DNA of 44,699 nucleotides from Asaia bogorensis (GCA_945873195.1 CAMCDA010000011.1:1-44699); one strand, 5' to 3'. Positions 8,731-16,984 are shown, counted from the stretch's first letter. The notes: generated by a model not told the origin, from the sequence alone. Numbers and translations are program-made.

Positions 8731-8775
8731 CTCTTCCCCCTCCCCCCTTGAGGGGGAGGGCCGAGGTGGGGGGAC
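8731..8775. repeat. GC-rich palindromic repeat, family B, copy 1
   Basis: The stem CCCTCCCCC/GGGGGAGGG around the loop CTTGA is followed by a G-rich tail (GGCCGAGGTGGGGGG). It lies between the binding-protein and ATPase genes of the polyamine-type cassette. Related copies are at 10819-10855, 10880-10919 and 37379-37418. Confidence 0.75.
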
Positions 8776-8812
8776 GCGCCCCCCGGGGCGCCGCCGCTGG
8801 GCATTCCCCCAG

Positions 8813-9913
8813 ATGACCGACACGCTGTTGCGGGTCTCCGCCCTGACCGTCCGCTACGGCGGCACCGAGGCCCTCTCCAACCTCGACCTCTCCGTCAACC
8901 GCGGCGAGCTTTTCGTCCTCCTCGGCGCCTCAGGCTCGGGCAAGTCCACCCTGCTGCGGGCCATCGCCGGCTTCGTCCCTCCGGCCGCGGGGCGGATCGA
9001 GCTGGACGGCATCGACCTCGCCCCCCTGCCCCCGCACCGGCGGCCGGTAAACACGATGTTCCAGTCCTACGCTTTGTTCCCCCACATGACGGTCGCCGCC
9101 AACATCGCCTTCGGCCCCCGCCAGCAGGGCATGCCCCGCGCCGAGGCCCGCGCTTTGGCCGAGGAGATGCTGGCCTTGGTCCGGCTGGAGGGGCTGGGCG
9201 GACGTAAGCCGCACCAACTCTCGGGCGGGCAGCAGCAGCGTGTGGCCCTGGCCCGCAGCCTCGCCCCACGACCACGGCTGCTGCTGCTGGATGAACCGCT
9301 GTCGGCCCTGGATCGAGGCCTGCGGACCGAAACGCGGGAGGAACTGGTCCGGGTCAACCGCCGCCTCGGCACAAGCTTCATCCTGGTCACCCATGACCAG
9401 GAGGAGGCGCTGACCATGGCCGACCGGATCGGCATCGTCCACCAGGGATGCATGGCACAGGTCGGCACCCCAGCCGAGGTTTACGAAGCCCCCGCCAGCC
9501 GGTTCGTCGCCACCTTCATGGGATCGGCGAATATCCTGCCCGGCCGTCCGACCGGCGATGGCTTTGTGGTCGAGGGCCTGGGGGTGACGCTGCGGGTCAC
9601 CCGCCTGGACGAGGCCTCGGATGGGACTGGCGCGGGCGGGGGGCCGATCCCCGCCGGCACCCACTGGGTGGCCATCCGTCCCGAGCGGATCCGGATCGGC
9701 GACGACCCCGCGGCGGCGAACCGGGTGACCGGCACGCTGGCTGAACGGGCCTATGCGGGGGAAAGCCTGGCGCTGGCCGTCCGGCTGGCGGACGGGACCC
9801 TGCTGCGGGTCCGGCAGGCCCTGGGCGACGGGATCGGCGGGACCGCCCTGACCGTGGGTGACCCGATCACCCTGTCCTGGCGGGCCGACGCCTGCATCCC
9901 GTTGACCGCGTGA
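8813..9913 (+). CDS. polyamine-type ABC transporter ATP-binding protein (PotA/PotG-like)
   Basis: This 366-residue ATPase has Walker A GASGSGKST, the Q-loop in TMFQSYALFPHMTV, signature LSGGQQQRVALARSLA, Walker B LLLLDEPLSALD and switch histidine in LVTHDQEEALTMADR. The C-terminal third is a TOBE-like regulatory domain (HWVAIRPERIRIG...), as in PotA and MalK types. It would energise the neighbouring permease. The chosen ATG is the first that leaves the standard N-terminus, but no ribosome binding site is visible; the palindromic repeat 40 bases upstream occupies the intergenic space. No second permease gene follows the one downstream. Confidence 0.93.
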   Translation: MTDTLLRVSALTVRYGGTEALSNLDLSVNRGELFVLLGASGSGKSTLLRAIAGFVPPAAGRIELDGIDLAPLPPHRRPVNTMFQSYALFPHMTVAANIAFGPRQQGMPRAEARALAEEMLALVRLEGLGGRKPHQLSGGQQQRVALARSLAPRPRLLLLDEPLSALDRGLRTETREELVRVNRRLGTSFILVTHDQEEALTMADRIGIVHQGCMAQVGTPAEVYEAPASRFVATFMGSANILPGRPTGDGFVVEGLGVTLRVTRLDEASDGTGAGGGPIPAGTHWVAIRPERIRIGDDPAAANRVTGTLAERAYAGESLALAVRLADGTLLRVRQALGDGIGGTALTVGDPITLSWRADACIPLTA

Positions 9914-9971
9914 GCCTGGCCGCGGGTCCCTGCCGGCGTCCGCCCGAGGCCGGCCGCGTGATGTCTTTCCC

Positions 9972-10856
9972 ATGATCGCTCGGCGCGGGCTGATCCTGGC
10001 GGTGCCCTGGCTCTGGCTGCTGCTGTTCCTGGCGGGGCCGCTGGCCATTGTCGGGGCCATCGCCCTGGCTGAACCGGCCGAGGGGGTGCCGCCCTATGCG
10101 CTGGGGTTCAGCCTGGCGAACCTGGAACTGGTCCTGACCGATCCGCTGTACCGGGACGCCTTGGGCCTGTCGCTGCGGGTCGCGGGGATCGCCACGCTGG
10201 CTTGCCTGCTGATCGGCTATCCCATGGCGCTCGCCATCGCCCGCGCGCCCGAGGCCTGGCGCGATCCCTTGCTGCTGGGGGTCATGCTGCCGTTCTGGAC
10301 CGGGTTCCTGATGCGGCTGAATGCCTGGATCGGGCTGTTGGCCGACCAGGGCTGGATCAATGCCGCGCTGGCCTGGACCGGGGTCGGGCCGATGCGGCTG
10401 CTGTACACGGACACGGCCATGTTCATCGGCATCGTCTACAGCTACCTGCCGTTCATGGTGCTGCCGTTGTATACACAATTGTCGCGGCTGGACCCGGTGC
10501 TGAGCGAGGCCGCGTCGGACCTTGGGGCGTCTCCGCTGCGGGGGTTCCTGCGCGTGACGCTGCCCTTGTCATTGCCCGGGATCGGGGCCGGCTGCGCCCT
10601 GGTCTTCATCCCGGCGGTGGGGGAATTCGTGATCCCCGAGCTTCTGGGCGGCCCCGACGCGGCCTTGATCGGGCGCGTGCTGTGGGGGGAATTCTTCAAC
10701 AACCGCGACTGGCCCACGGCGGCGGCTTTGGCCGTGGTCTTGTTGGTGGCGCTGGTGGGAGTGCCGGGGGTGGTGATGTGGGTTAGCCGGCGGTTCAGGG
10801 GTGCCGCGATCAACTGGCTCCCCTCCCCTCGAGGGAGGGGTTGGGGGAGGGGGTGA
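9972..10856 (+). CDS. polyamine-type ABC transporter permease (PotB/PotH-like)
   Basis: This 294-residue inner-membrane permease has about six membrane segments and the EAA-type coupling loop EAASDLGASPLRGFLRVTLP, followed by FIPAVGEFVIPELLGG, characteristic of PotB/PotH. It should form half of the transmembrane channel. The last 12 or so codons (LPSPRGRGWGRG) lie inside a GC-rich palindromic repeat, so the native C-terminus may have been replaced by repeat sequence. A PotC/PotI-type second permease, normally the next gene, is missing; after the repeats comes a convergent suhB. The system may work as a homodimer, borrow a permease encoded elsewhere, or be inactive. Confidence 0.9.
   Translation: MIARRGLILAVPWLWLLLFLAGPLAIVGAIALAEPAEGVPPYALGFSLANLELVLTDPLYRDALGLSLRVAGIATLACLLIGYPMALAIARAPEAWRDPLLLGVMLPFWTGFLMRLNAWIGLLADQGWINAALAWTGVGPMRLLYTDTAMFIGIVYSYLPFMVLPLYTQLSRLDPVLSEAASDLGASPLRGFLRVTLPLSLPGIGAGCALVFIPAVGEFVIPELLGGPDAALIGRVLWGEFFNNRDWPTAAALAVVLLVALVGVPGVVMWVSRRFRGAAINWLPSPRGRGWGRG
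10819..10855. repeat. GC-rich palindromic repeat, family B, copy 2
   Basis: A CCTCCC/GGGAGG hairpin with a G-rich tail, in the same orientation as copy 1. It encodes the final codons of the permease gene. Confidence 0.65.
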
Positions 10857-10879
10857 TCCACATGACGCCGGTGCCGCTA

Positions 10880-10919
10880 GCCCCCTCCCCCGGCCCCCTC
10901 CTTCAAGGGGAGGGGGAGA
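10880..10919. repeat. GC-rich palindromic repeat, family B, copy 3
   Basis: The arms CCCCCTCC and GGGAGGGGG surround TTCAA; the G-rich tail lies to the left on the complementary strand, so this copy is inverted relative to copy 2. Copies 2 and 3 together fill the space between the convergent permease and suhB genes and could act as a two-way transcription stop. Confidence 0.65.
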
Positions 10920-10966
10920 AGAACCTCGCCTGCTTCACCCCAGCCCTCCACGGGAGGATGAAGACC

Positions 10967-11788
10967 CTACGGCTTCATCCCCTCAAGCGCCGCCTGCCGC
11001 AACACCGGATGCAGATGCGTGTTGGCGGCGACGATATTCCCGGTTTCCAGCGGGTCGCCTTCCTCCACGTCCGTCACATACCCACCGGCCTCGCGCACGA
11101 TCAGCAGCCCGGCGGCCACGTCCCACGGCTTGATCCCGAGTTCCCAATACCCGTCGTACCGCCCCGCCGCGACCCAGGCCAGATCCAGCGCCGCGGCGCC
11201 AAACCGGCGGATGCCCGCCACCCGCGGCATCAGCCCCGCCAGCGTCCGGCTGAACGCGGCCCGCCTTTGCGTGCTGACCGCCCGGAACGGCACGCCCGTA
11301 GCGAACACGGCCTCATGGATATCCTTGCGCGCCGAGACCCGCAGCCGACGCTCATTCACGAACGCCCCGCCGCCCTTCTCCGCCCAGAACATCTCATCCA
11401 CCGCCGGGGCGTAGATCAGCCCGGCCTGGATTTCCGTCCCGCCGCCCTGCAGCTTCCGCTCCAGCGCGATCGAGATCGCCCAGTGCGGGATACCATGCAG
11501 GAAGTTCGTCGTCCCATCCAACGGATCGACGACCCAGCGCCACATCCAGTTGTCGGAGCCGGAGGCACCCGACTCCTCCATCAGGAACGCATAGCCCGGA
11601 CGCGCCTTCGTCAGTTCTTCCTTGATCGTCTGTTCGGCCCGGATATCGGCCTGGGAGACGAAGTCGGAGGGACCCTTGATGGAGACCTGCAATTGCTCCA
11701 CCTCGGAGAAGTCGCGCAGCAGGCGCTTCGACGCCTTCTGCGCGGCGTTCGCCATCACGGTCATATGGGGGGAAAGTCGCATGGCCAT
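10967..11788 (-). CDS. suhB: inositol monophosphatase family protein (SuhB)
   Basis: This 273-residue Mg2+-dependent, Li+-sensitive-type phosphatase has the family metal-binding motifs in order: FLMEESG, WVVDPLDGTTNFLHGIPHW, and ELGIKPWDVAAGLLIVREAGG. Family members hydrolyse inositol phosphates and related sugar phosphates; bacterial SuhB also takes part in rRNA transcription antitermination and assembly. It lies 12 bases downstream of efp on the same strand, an arrangement that suggests cotranscription and a link to translation or ribosome function rather than sugar metabolism. The start MAMRLSPHMTVMANAA gives a normal length. Confidence 0.94.
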   Translation of the reverse strand: MAMRLSPHMTVMANAAQKASKRLLRDFSEVEQLQVSIKGPSDFVSQADIRAEQTIKEELTKARPGYAFLMEESGASGSDNWMWRWVVDPLDGTTNFLHGIPHWAISIALERKLQGGGTEIQAGLIYAPAVDEMFWAEKGGGAFVNERRLRVSARKDIHEAVFATGVPFRAVSTQRRAAFSRTLAGLMPRVAGIRRFGAAALDLAWVAAGRYDGYWELGIKPWDVAAGLLIVREAGGYVTDVEEGDPLETGNIVAANTHLHPVLRQAALEGMKP

Positions 11789-11800
11789 GGGGGTGGTCCC

Positions 11801-12367
11801 TCAGCCCTTCGCCCGCTCCACGTAGGTCGAGTCCTCGGTGCGGACCACGATGCGCTCTCCCGCCTCGATGAACGGGGGCACCATGCACTTCACGCCATTG
11901 GACAGCTTGGCCGGCTTGTAGGAGGACGACGCGGTCTGCCCCTTCACCACCGGATCGGCCTCCACGACTTCAAGCGTCACCTGCGGCGGCAGCTTGATCG
12001 CGACCGGCTCGCCCTCGACCATGTCGACCTCGACGGTCATCTGGTCCTGCAGGAACGGGGCCGCGTCGCCCATCAGGTCGGCGGGGACATGCGCTTCCTC
12101 GAACGTCTCGGGGTCCATCAGCACGAGGTTCGTGCCGTCGGAATAGGAGTAGGTGTACTCCTTCTGCTCGGTCGACAGACGTTCCACGGTATCGGCGGTC
12201 CGCCACCGTTCATTCGTCTTGTTGCCGGTCTTCAGGTCGCGCATCTCGACCTGGATGAAGGCGCCGCCCTTGCCGGGGGTGATGATCTGCTGCTTGAGCA
12301 CGGTCCAACGACGACCGTCATGCTCGATCACCTGGCCGGCGCGAATGAGGTTCGCCTGCTGTTTCAT
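11801..12367 (-). CDS. efp: translation elongation factor P
   Basis: EF-P of 188 residues relieves ribosome stalling at consecutive prolines by binding between the P and E sites. All three beta-barrel domains are present: the N-terminal KOW-like domain with the loop TPGKGGAF, in which Lys33 is the residue that is beta-lysylated in organisms with EpmA, and the C-terminal signature YKPAKLSNG...VPPFIEAGERIVV. The start was placed at MKQQANLIRAG, as in homologues; 67 further upstream codons without stop have unrelated composition. It leads the efp-suhB transcription unit. No EpmA or EpmB gene is in the window. Confidence 0.97.
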   Translation of the reverse strand: MKQQANLIRAGQVIEHDGRRWTVLKQQIITPGKGGAFIQVEMRDLKTGNKTNERWRTADTVERLSTEQKEYTYSYSDGTNLVLMDPETFEEAHVPADLMGDAAPFLQDQMTVEVDMVEGEPVAIKLPPQVTLEVVEADPVVKGQTASSSYKPAKLSNGVKCMVPPFIEAGERIVVRTEDSTYVERAKG

Positions 12368-12782
12368 GGGAAGGGTCTCGATCTGGAAAAGGGTCCGGGC
12401 TTCTAGACCAAAGGGGGTCCCCCGGGCAAGCAACGTGGCGGATAGGGGATCGGAGGCATCGGGGTGCGTCGGTCCTTGGGGAGGCTGGTGCGTCCCGGAC
12501 AGGCCTCGGTCCGGACTGGCGGCAGGCATGTAATGCACGGAGAGGAAGGGAGGAGTCACGAAGGACACGGAGAAATGGGGCGGACACCCTCCCTGCTCCT
12601 CCGTGCAACCTCCCTTCTTCTCCGTGCTTCATCGCGGAGCCGATGGCGGAGAATGACCAGCGCCCAATCCCCCGGACGGACCACCCCCGCGCGCCTCCCC
12701 CAACCTTGCCCCCACCCCGGTTCCCCCTACACTGCCCCGAACCGCCGCCCTCCAAGGCCCAAAACAAAACCAGGAGACGCCG
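12368..12782. other. 415-bp intergenic region upstream of efp and of the CMD gene
   Basis: No gene was seen here. The region separates two divergent units, so it should hold both promoters, but no convincing -35/-10 pair stands out. Its middle contains the inverted repeat described at 12536-12628. Its right part is C-rich and ends with the CAGGAG ribosome binding site of the next gene. Confidence 0.6.
12536..12628. repeat. CACGGAG-type inverted repeat (family D)
   Basis: The arms CACGGAGAGGAAGGGAGG (12536-12553) and CCTCCCTTCTTCTCCGTG (12609-12626) are complementary except for one position. Inside them a second CACGGAG ... CTCCGTG pair is nested. The right arm plus two bases (20 bp) recurs exactly at 37480-37499. 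Confidence 0.7.
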
Positions 12783-13334
12783 ATGCCCCGCATTCCCCCC
12801 GTGCCCGTCGAAACCATGACCCCCGAGCAACGCCGCGTGTTCGACGACATGCTCATCCAACGCAAATCACCCCCGGTCGGCCCCCTCGCGGTCGCCATGC
12901 ACCACCCCCGCCTTGCCGAGACCATGTCCGCCATCGGCCTGGTGCTGCGCTTCAACTCCAGCTTCGAACCGCGGCTGCGGGAATTCGCCATCCTGACCGT
13001 CGGGCGGCACTGGGACAGCCAGTTCGAATGGGCCTCCCACGAGGGCGAGGGCCGCAAGGCCGGCCTTTCGGAGGACTCCATCGCCATCCTGAAAGCCGGC
13101 GGCAACCGCTTCGCCCAGGCCGATGAGCAGGCCATTTACGACTACGCCACTGAACTGCTGACGAAACATTTCGCCTCCGACGCCGCATATCAACGCGTGG
13201 TCGCCCTGTTCGGCGTGCCCGGCGTGGTCGAGTTGACGGGCCTGGTCGGCTATTACTGCATGGTCTCGGTCATGCTGAACGCGGCCGAGGTCGAGGTCCC
13301 GCCCGGCCTGCCGACCCTGCCGCCAAAGGCCTAG
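12783..13334 (+). CDS. carboxymuconolactone decarboxylase family protein
   Basis: This 183-residue helical protein looks like the CMD/AhpD-like family in the variety common in soil Proteobacteria: LREFAILTVGRHWDSQFEWASHEGEGRKAGLSE is the core, followed by a second helical half. The redox CxxC of AhpD is absent: the core has EWASH, with Ser where peroxidase-type members have Cys. It is therefore unlikely to be a thiol peroxidase and may be a decarboxylase-like or purely structural relative. CAGGAG precedes the ATG. The mandelate-racemase-type gene starts 4 bases after its stop, so the two are cotranscribed and probably share a degradation pathway. Confidence 0.88.
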   Translation: MPRIPPVPVETMTPEQRRVFDDMLIQRKSPPVGPLAVAMHHPRLAETMSAIGLVLRFNSSFEPRLREFAILTVGRHWDSQFEWASHEGEGRKAGLSEDSIAILKAGGNRFAQADEQAIYDYATELLTKHFASDAAYQRVVALFGVPGVVELTGLVGYYCMVSVMLNAAEVEVPPGLPTLPPKA

Positions 13335-13338
13335 CGCC

Positions 13339-14430
13339 ATGAAGATCGCATCCGTCGATGTGCGCCTGATGCGGGTGGCGCTCGACCAGCCCTACATGGC
13401 CGCCGGACGGCTGGTGGATGCCAACTGGCATGTCATGGCGGAAGTCACCACAACCGACGGGGTTCGCGGCTTCGGATACATCGTTGCGCTGCGGGAGATG
13501 TTCTGTCGCGCCGTCGCATCCGCCACCCGTGAACTCGGCCAACTGGTCATCGGCATGAGTGTCCTGGAAGCGGAGGCCGCCTGGCACCGCATGACCCGCG
13601 CCGGCGACTGGATCGGCCCCGGCGGCCTGCTGCACTACGCGATCTGCCCGATCGACATCGCGATCTGGGACGCCGCCGGCAAGACCGTCGGCCAGCCGAT
13701 CTGGAAACTGCTGGGCGGCGGGCGGGATCGGTTGGAAGCTTATGCCTCCGACGGGTTCTGGTACAGCCTGACGCTGGATGAACTCGCCGCCTCCGCGCGA
13801 AAAGCGGCGGACCAGGGATTCCGGGCGGTCAAATTGCGGATCGGGAATGAGAAGCAGCCCGAGGGCGAGGTCGCCCGTGTCCGCGCCGTGCGCGACGCGG
13901 TCGGCCCCGACGTCGCGATCATGGTGGATGCGACCGAGACCTGGACGCTCGACCGCGCCATCCGCACCGGCAAGGCCTTGCAGGAGGCCGGGGTAAGCTG
14001 GCTGGAAGACCCGATCCCGCACACGGACATTCCGGGCATGGCCCGCATCGTCGCCGCGTTGGATATCCCGATGGCGACCGGGGAGCGTCTATACAATGTC
14101 ACCGACTTCAAGCGGCTGCTGGAGGCGCGGGCGACCGGCATCGCGCTGATCGACCTCGGCCGGATCGGGGGCGTGACTCCCTGGCGGCATGTGGCGTCGC
14201 TCGCGCATGGATTCGGCGTGCGGGTCGGCGGGCATGTGCTGCCGGAGATCCACATCCATCTCCTCTGCGCCGCCCCGAACGGTCACCGCGTCGAATACGT
14301 CCCCCGTTCGGCGCGCCTGTTGCAAGAGATGCCGGCGATGACGGATGGAATGATGGTGGCGCCGGATCGGCCTGGGTTCGGGCTGGAACTGGACCGCGAA
14401 GCCGTGACGCGGTTCACGGTGACGGATTGA
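13339..14430 (+). CDS. mandelate racemase/muconate lactonizing enzyme family protein
   Basis: This 363-residue enolase-superfamily enzyme uses Mg2+ to stabilise an enediolate. The metal ligands are Asp197 (MVDATE), Glu223 (WLEDP) and Glu249 (ATGER). A His-Asp dyad, Asp272 and His299, and Glu319 match the mandelate-racemase subgroup arrangement and spacing. The other base motif, normally KxK, reads K165-L166-R167, so the second lysine is an arginine. Such proteins are mostly acid-sugar dehydratases or racemases; the arginine argues against simple mandelate racemase activity. It sits between the CMD-like and CocE-like genes in a compact catabolic run. Confidence 0.92.
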   Translation: MKIASVDVRLMRVALDQPYMAAGRLVDANWHVMAEVTTTDGVRGFGYIVALREMFCRAVASATRELGQLVIGMSVLEAEAAWHRMTRAGDWIGPGGLLHYAICPIDIAIWDAAGKTVGQPIWKLLGGGRDRLEAYASDGFWYSLTLDELAASARKAADQGFRAVKLRIGNEKQPEGEVARVRAVRDAVGPDVAIMVDATETWTLDRAIRTGKALQEAGVSWLEDPIPHTDIPGMARIVAALDIPMATGERLYNVTDFKRLLEARATGIALIDLGRIGGVTPWRHVASLAHGFGVRVGGHVLPEIHIHLLCAAPNGHRVEYVPRSARLLQEMPAMTDGMMVAPDRPGFGLELDREAVTRFTVTD

Positions 14431-14456
14431 AGAACGATGACGCAAGGAAACGACCG

Positions 14457-16328
14457 ATGATCGCCCGCCCGCCTCGCCGTCCGCCGGAACATGGCGTCGC
14501 CACCCTACATGATGTCATGGTCACGATGCGCGACGGCGTCCGTCTGGCCACCGACATCTGGCTGCCGGCGGCGGACGGCGCGATCCTGCCCGGCCCCTTC
14601 CCCGTCGTCCTGGAACGCACGCCCTACAACAAGACCCGCGGCCCCGGGAACACGCCCGACGGCGCCTTCTGGGCTTCCCGCGGCTATGTCTTCATCGCCC
14701 AGGACTGCCGCGGCCGGTACAAGTCCGAGGGCGCGTTCATCTCCTACCCGTCCGAGGGCGATGACGGCGTCGACACCATGGCCTGGATCATGACCCAACC
14801 GTGGTGCAACGGCCGCGTCGCCGTCACCGGATCAAGCTACTATGCCTCCACCGCCCAGGCGATCCTGTGCCGCAATCCGCCCGGCCTGGTCGCCGCCGTC
14901 ATCCGCGTTGGCGCGGGTGACTATCACGAGGACGGCGCCTGGTACGGCGGCGCCTTCCTCATGACCCACAACATCAACTACGCGCTCGGCCTTGCCTCGA
15001 TGGGCCGCGAGTCCGAGGCCGATCCCGCCGTCGCCGCCGCCTTCACCAAGGCGCTGGAAACCAAGGAAGCCTTCGCGCTGATGCAACGATCGCCGCTGCG
15101 GCCAGGCGGCTCGGTCATGGCGTTGGCGCCGAGCTATGACGAGTGGTACCAGGAATGGCAGCAGCACGAATTGTATGACGACTACTGGAAGCAGGACGGG
15201 TATCGTTTCGACTACAAGGCAGCGGCCGATGTGCCGGTGCTGCTGATCGGCACCTGGTACGACGCGTTCCTCGGCGGCATGCTGGACGCGTTCACCGGCT
15301 ATGCCGAGGGCAAGGCATCCCCCGTCCACATGATCATGGGCGGCGGCTTCCATTCATCCGTCTATACGATGTCCACCGTCGCGGGCGACGTCGACATGGG
15401 CCCCGCGATGCCGATCGACGTGCCGGGGGCGATCGGGCAGTGGTTCGACCAGTTCGTGAAGGGCATCCCGTCCGGCATCCAACCCGGCCATCTGTTCCAC
15501 GCGTTCCGGCTGGAAGGCGGGGACGGATCGAAGACCCCAGCCGGGAACCTGCGCGCCGGCGGGTCGTGGCAGACCTTCGACGCCTGGCCGCCACGGGATG
15601 CGGTGCCGACGCGGCTGCATCTCGGCCCGGACCTGACGCTGGGAGCCTCCATCCCGCAATCCGGGTCTGTCAGCTACAACTTCGATCCGCGCGATCCGCT
15701 GCCCTCGGTCGGCGGCAATGTCAGTTCCGGGTTGCAGGTCATCCTCGCCGGCCCCGCCGACCAGCGCGGCGATCCCAAGCTGTTGCAGTGCCGCGACACG
15801 CGCCCGCTGTCCGAACGCGCCGACAATCTGTGCTTCCTGACCGAACCGTTGGAGCATGACACGGAAATCTCCGGCCCCATCGCGGTGACATTGTTCGTCT
15901 CATCCACCGCCGTGGACACTGATTTCACCGCCAAGCTGATCGACCAGTATCCGCCCTCTCCGGCCTATCCAGACGGCTATGCGATGAACATCCAGGACGG
16001 CATCGTGCGCGCCCGCCTGCGCGGCTTCACCCAGGCCGGCCCGGGCTACCGCCGTGTCTACGCACATCGGGAAGAACCGCTGACACCGCACGAGATCGTG
16101 GAAGTGACCATCGAGCTATGGTCCGCCAGCGTCCTGGTCCGCGCGGGACACCGCATCCGGCTGGACGTCTCCTCCAGCAGCTTCCCCCGCTTCGACGTGA
16201 ACCCCAACACCGGGGAACGCTTCGCCGACCGCCGCCTGCCCCCGGTCGTTGCCCGCAACACGATCCACATGGGGCCGGCCCATCCGTCCCACGTGGACCT
16301 GCATCTGCGCGGTCAGGCGAGCCGGTAG
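14457..16328 (+). CDS. CocE/NonD family hydrolase
   Basis: This 623-residue serine hydrolase resembles cocaine esterase and X-Pro dipeptidyl-peptidase-like acylases. The alpha/beta-hydrolase domain has the nucleophile Ser127 in GSSYYAS (canonical GxSYxG, last Gly replaced by Ala130), an acid in GTWYDAFLGG and a histidine in GGGFHSS. The C-terminal third is the jelly-roll PepX_C domain (EHDTEISGPIAVTLFVSS..., VRAGHRIRLDVSSS). The ATG at 14457 has AAGGAAA upstream; a TTG start 30 bases earlier overlapping the previous stop is possible but lacks a site. It is the third gene of the catabolic run and overlaps the convergent regulator gene by 16 bases. Likely substrates are esters or amides. Confidence 0.92.
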   Translation: MIARPPRRPPEHGVATLHDVMVTMRDGVRLATDIWLPAADGAILPGPFPVVLERTPYNKTRGPGNTPDGAFWASRGYVFIAQDCRGRYKSEGAFISYPSEGDDGVDTMAWIMTQPWCNGRVAVTGSSYYASTAQAILCRNPPGLVAAVIRVGAGDYHEDGAWYGGAFLMTHNINYALGLASMGRESEADPAVAAAFTKALETKEAFALMQRSPLRPGGSVMALAPSYDEWYQEWQQHELYDDYWKQDGYRFDYKAAADVPVLLIGTWYDAFLGGMLDAFTGYAEGKASPVHMIMGGGFHSSVYTMSTVAGDVDMGPAMPIDVPGAIGQWFDQFVKGIPSGIQPGHLFHAFRLEGGDGSKTPAGNLRAGGSWQTFDAWPPRDAVPTRLHLGPDLTLGASIPQSGSVSYNFDPRDPLPSVGGNVSSGLQVILAGPADQRGDPKLLQCRDTRPLSERADNLCFLTEPLEHDTEISGPIAVTLFVSSTAVDTDFTAKLIDQYPPSPAYPDGYAMNIQDGIVRARLRGFTQAGPGYRRVYAHREEPLTPHEIVEVTIELWSASVLVRAGHRIRLDVSSSSFPRFDVNPNTGERFADRRLPPVVARNTIHMGPAHPSHVDLHLRGQASR

Positions 16329-16984
16329 CCCCCGCCCTCGGTCAGCAGCAGGCGGGCCTCGGAGGGGTTCGCCTCGATCTTCTGGCGCAGCTTGTAGATG
16401 TGGGTTTCCAACGTGTGGGTGGTGACCTGGTCGTTGTAGCCCCAGACCTCGTTCAGCAGCACCTGCCGTTCCACCGGCGCGGCGGCACGGTGCAGATGCA
16501 GCAGGATCGCGGCCTCTTTTTCCGTCAGGCGGATGCGGCGATCGGCCTCGGCCAGCACGCGCTGGGCGGGGTGAAACTGGAAGGGGCCGATCGCGATCGC
16601 CTCCTCCGCGCGTTCCGGCACATCGCGCAGCAGCCGCCGCACCCGCGCCAGCAGCACGCCGAGGCGGAACGGCATGCCCAGCACGTCATCGGCATTGGCC
16701 GCCAACGCCGCTTCCAGCGCCGCCTCGTCCCCATTCGGCACCAGCAGCATCACCGCGGCGTGAGTGTCATCATGCCGACCCTGGCACAGCACGAGGGCGG
16801 GATGGTCGGGCGAATCGGCCTCCAGGATCAGCAGGTCGGCCCCATCATCGGCCAGCAACGCCTCGGCCTCCGCGATCGAGGCCAGCGCGGTCGTTTCCAG
16901 CGCGGGGTCCTGCGCCAGCAACTCGGCCAGCGCCGCCCGCGCGACGGGGTCGCCCATCACGATCACCACCGAACGCGCCGCCAC
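16313..16984 (-). CDS. OmpR-family response regulator with degenerate receiver
   Basis: This 223-residue protein has a receiver-like domain (1-120) and a clear winged-helix OmpR DNA-binding domain (about 130-223: IRLTEKEAAILLHLH, VWGYNDQVTTHTLETHIYKLRQKIE, TEGGGYRLA). The receiver lacks normal phosphorylation residues: the phospho-acceptor position is Glu55 (LLILE) and the conserved Lys of the K-P motif is Met104 (GMPF). It probably works without phosphotransfer, and no histidine kinase is adjacent. A GTG start with GGGGGA upstream gives the usual N-terminus; a 67-codon upstream extension is low-quality. It is divergent from the peptide-type ABC operon 95 bases away, which it might regulate. 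Confidence 0.85.
   Translation of the reverse strand: MAARSVVIVMGDPVARAALAELLAQDPALETTALASIAEAEALLADDGADLLILEADSPDHPALVLCQGRHDDTHAAVMLLVPNGDEAALEAALAANADDVLGMPFRLGVLLARVRRLLRDVPERAEEAIAIGPFQFHPAQRVLAEADRRIRLTEKEAAILLHLHRAAAPVERQVLLNEVWGYNDQVTTHTLETHIYKLRQKIEANPSEARLLLTEGGGYRLA

Noticed and set aside
7531-8823. 430-codon open frame on the minus strand
   Set aside because: Antisense to the PotF-like gene, with Gly/Arg/His-rich composition and no motif.
10841-12406. 521-codon open frame on the plus strand
   Set aside because: Antisense to suhB and efp, starts in a palindromic repeat, His/Arg/Gly-rich.
14427-14457. TTG start for the CocE hydrolase overlapping the previous stop
   Set aside because: No ribosome binding site of its own; the ATG at 14457 has AAGGAAA at good spacing.
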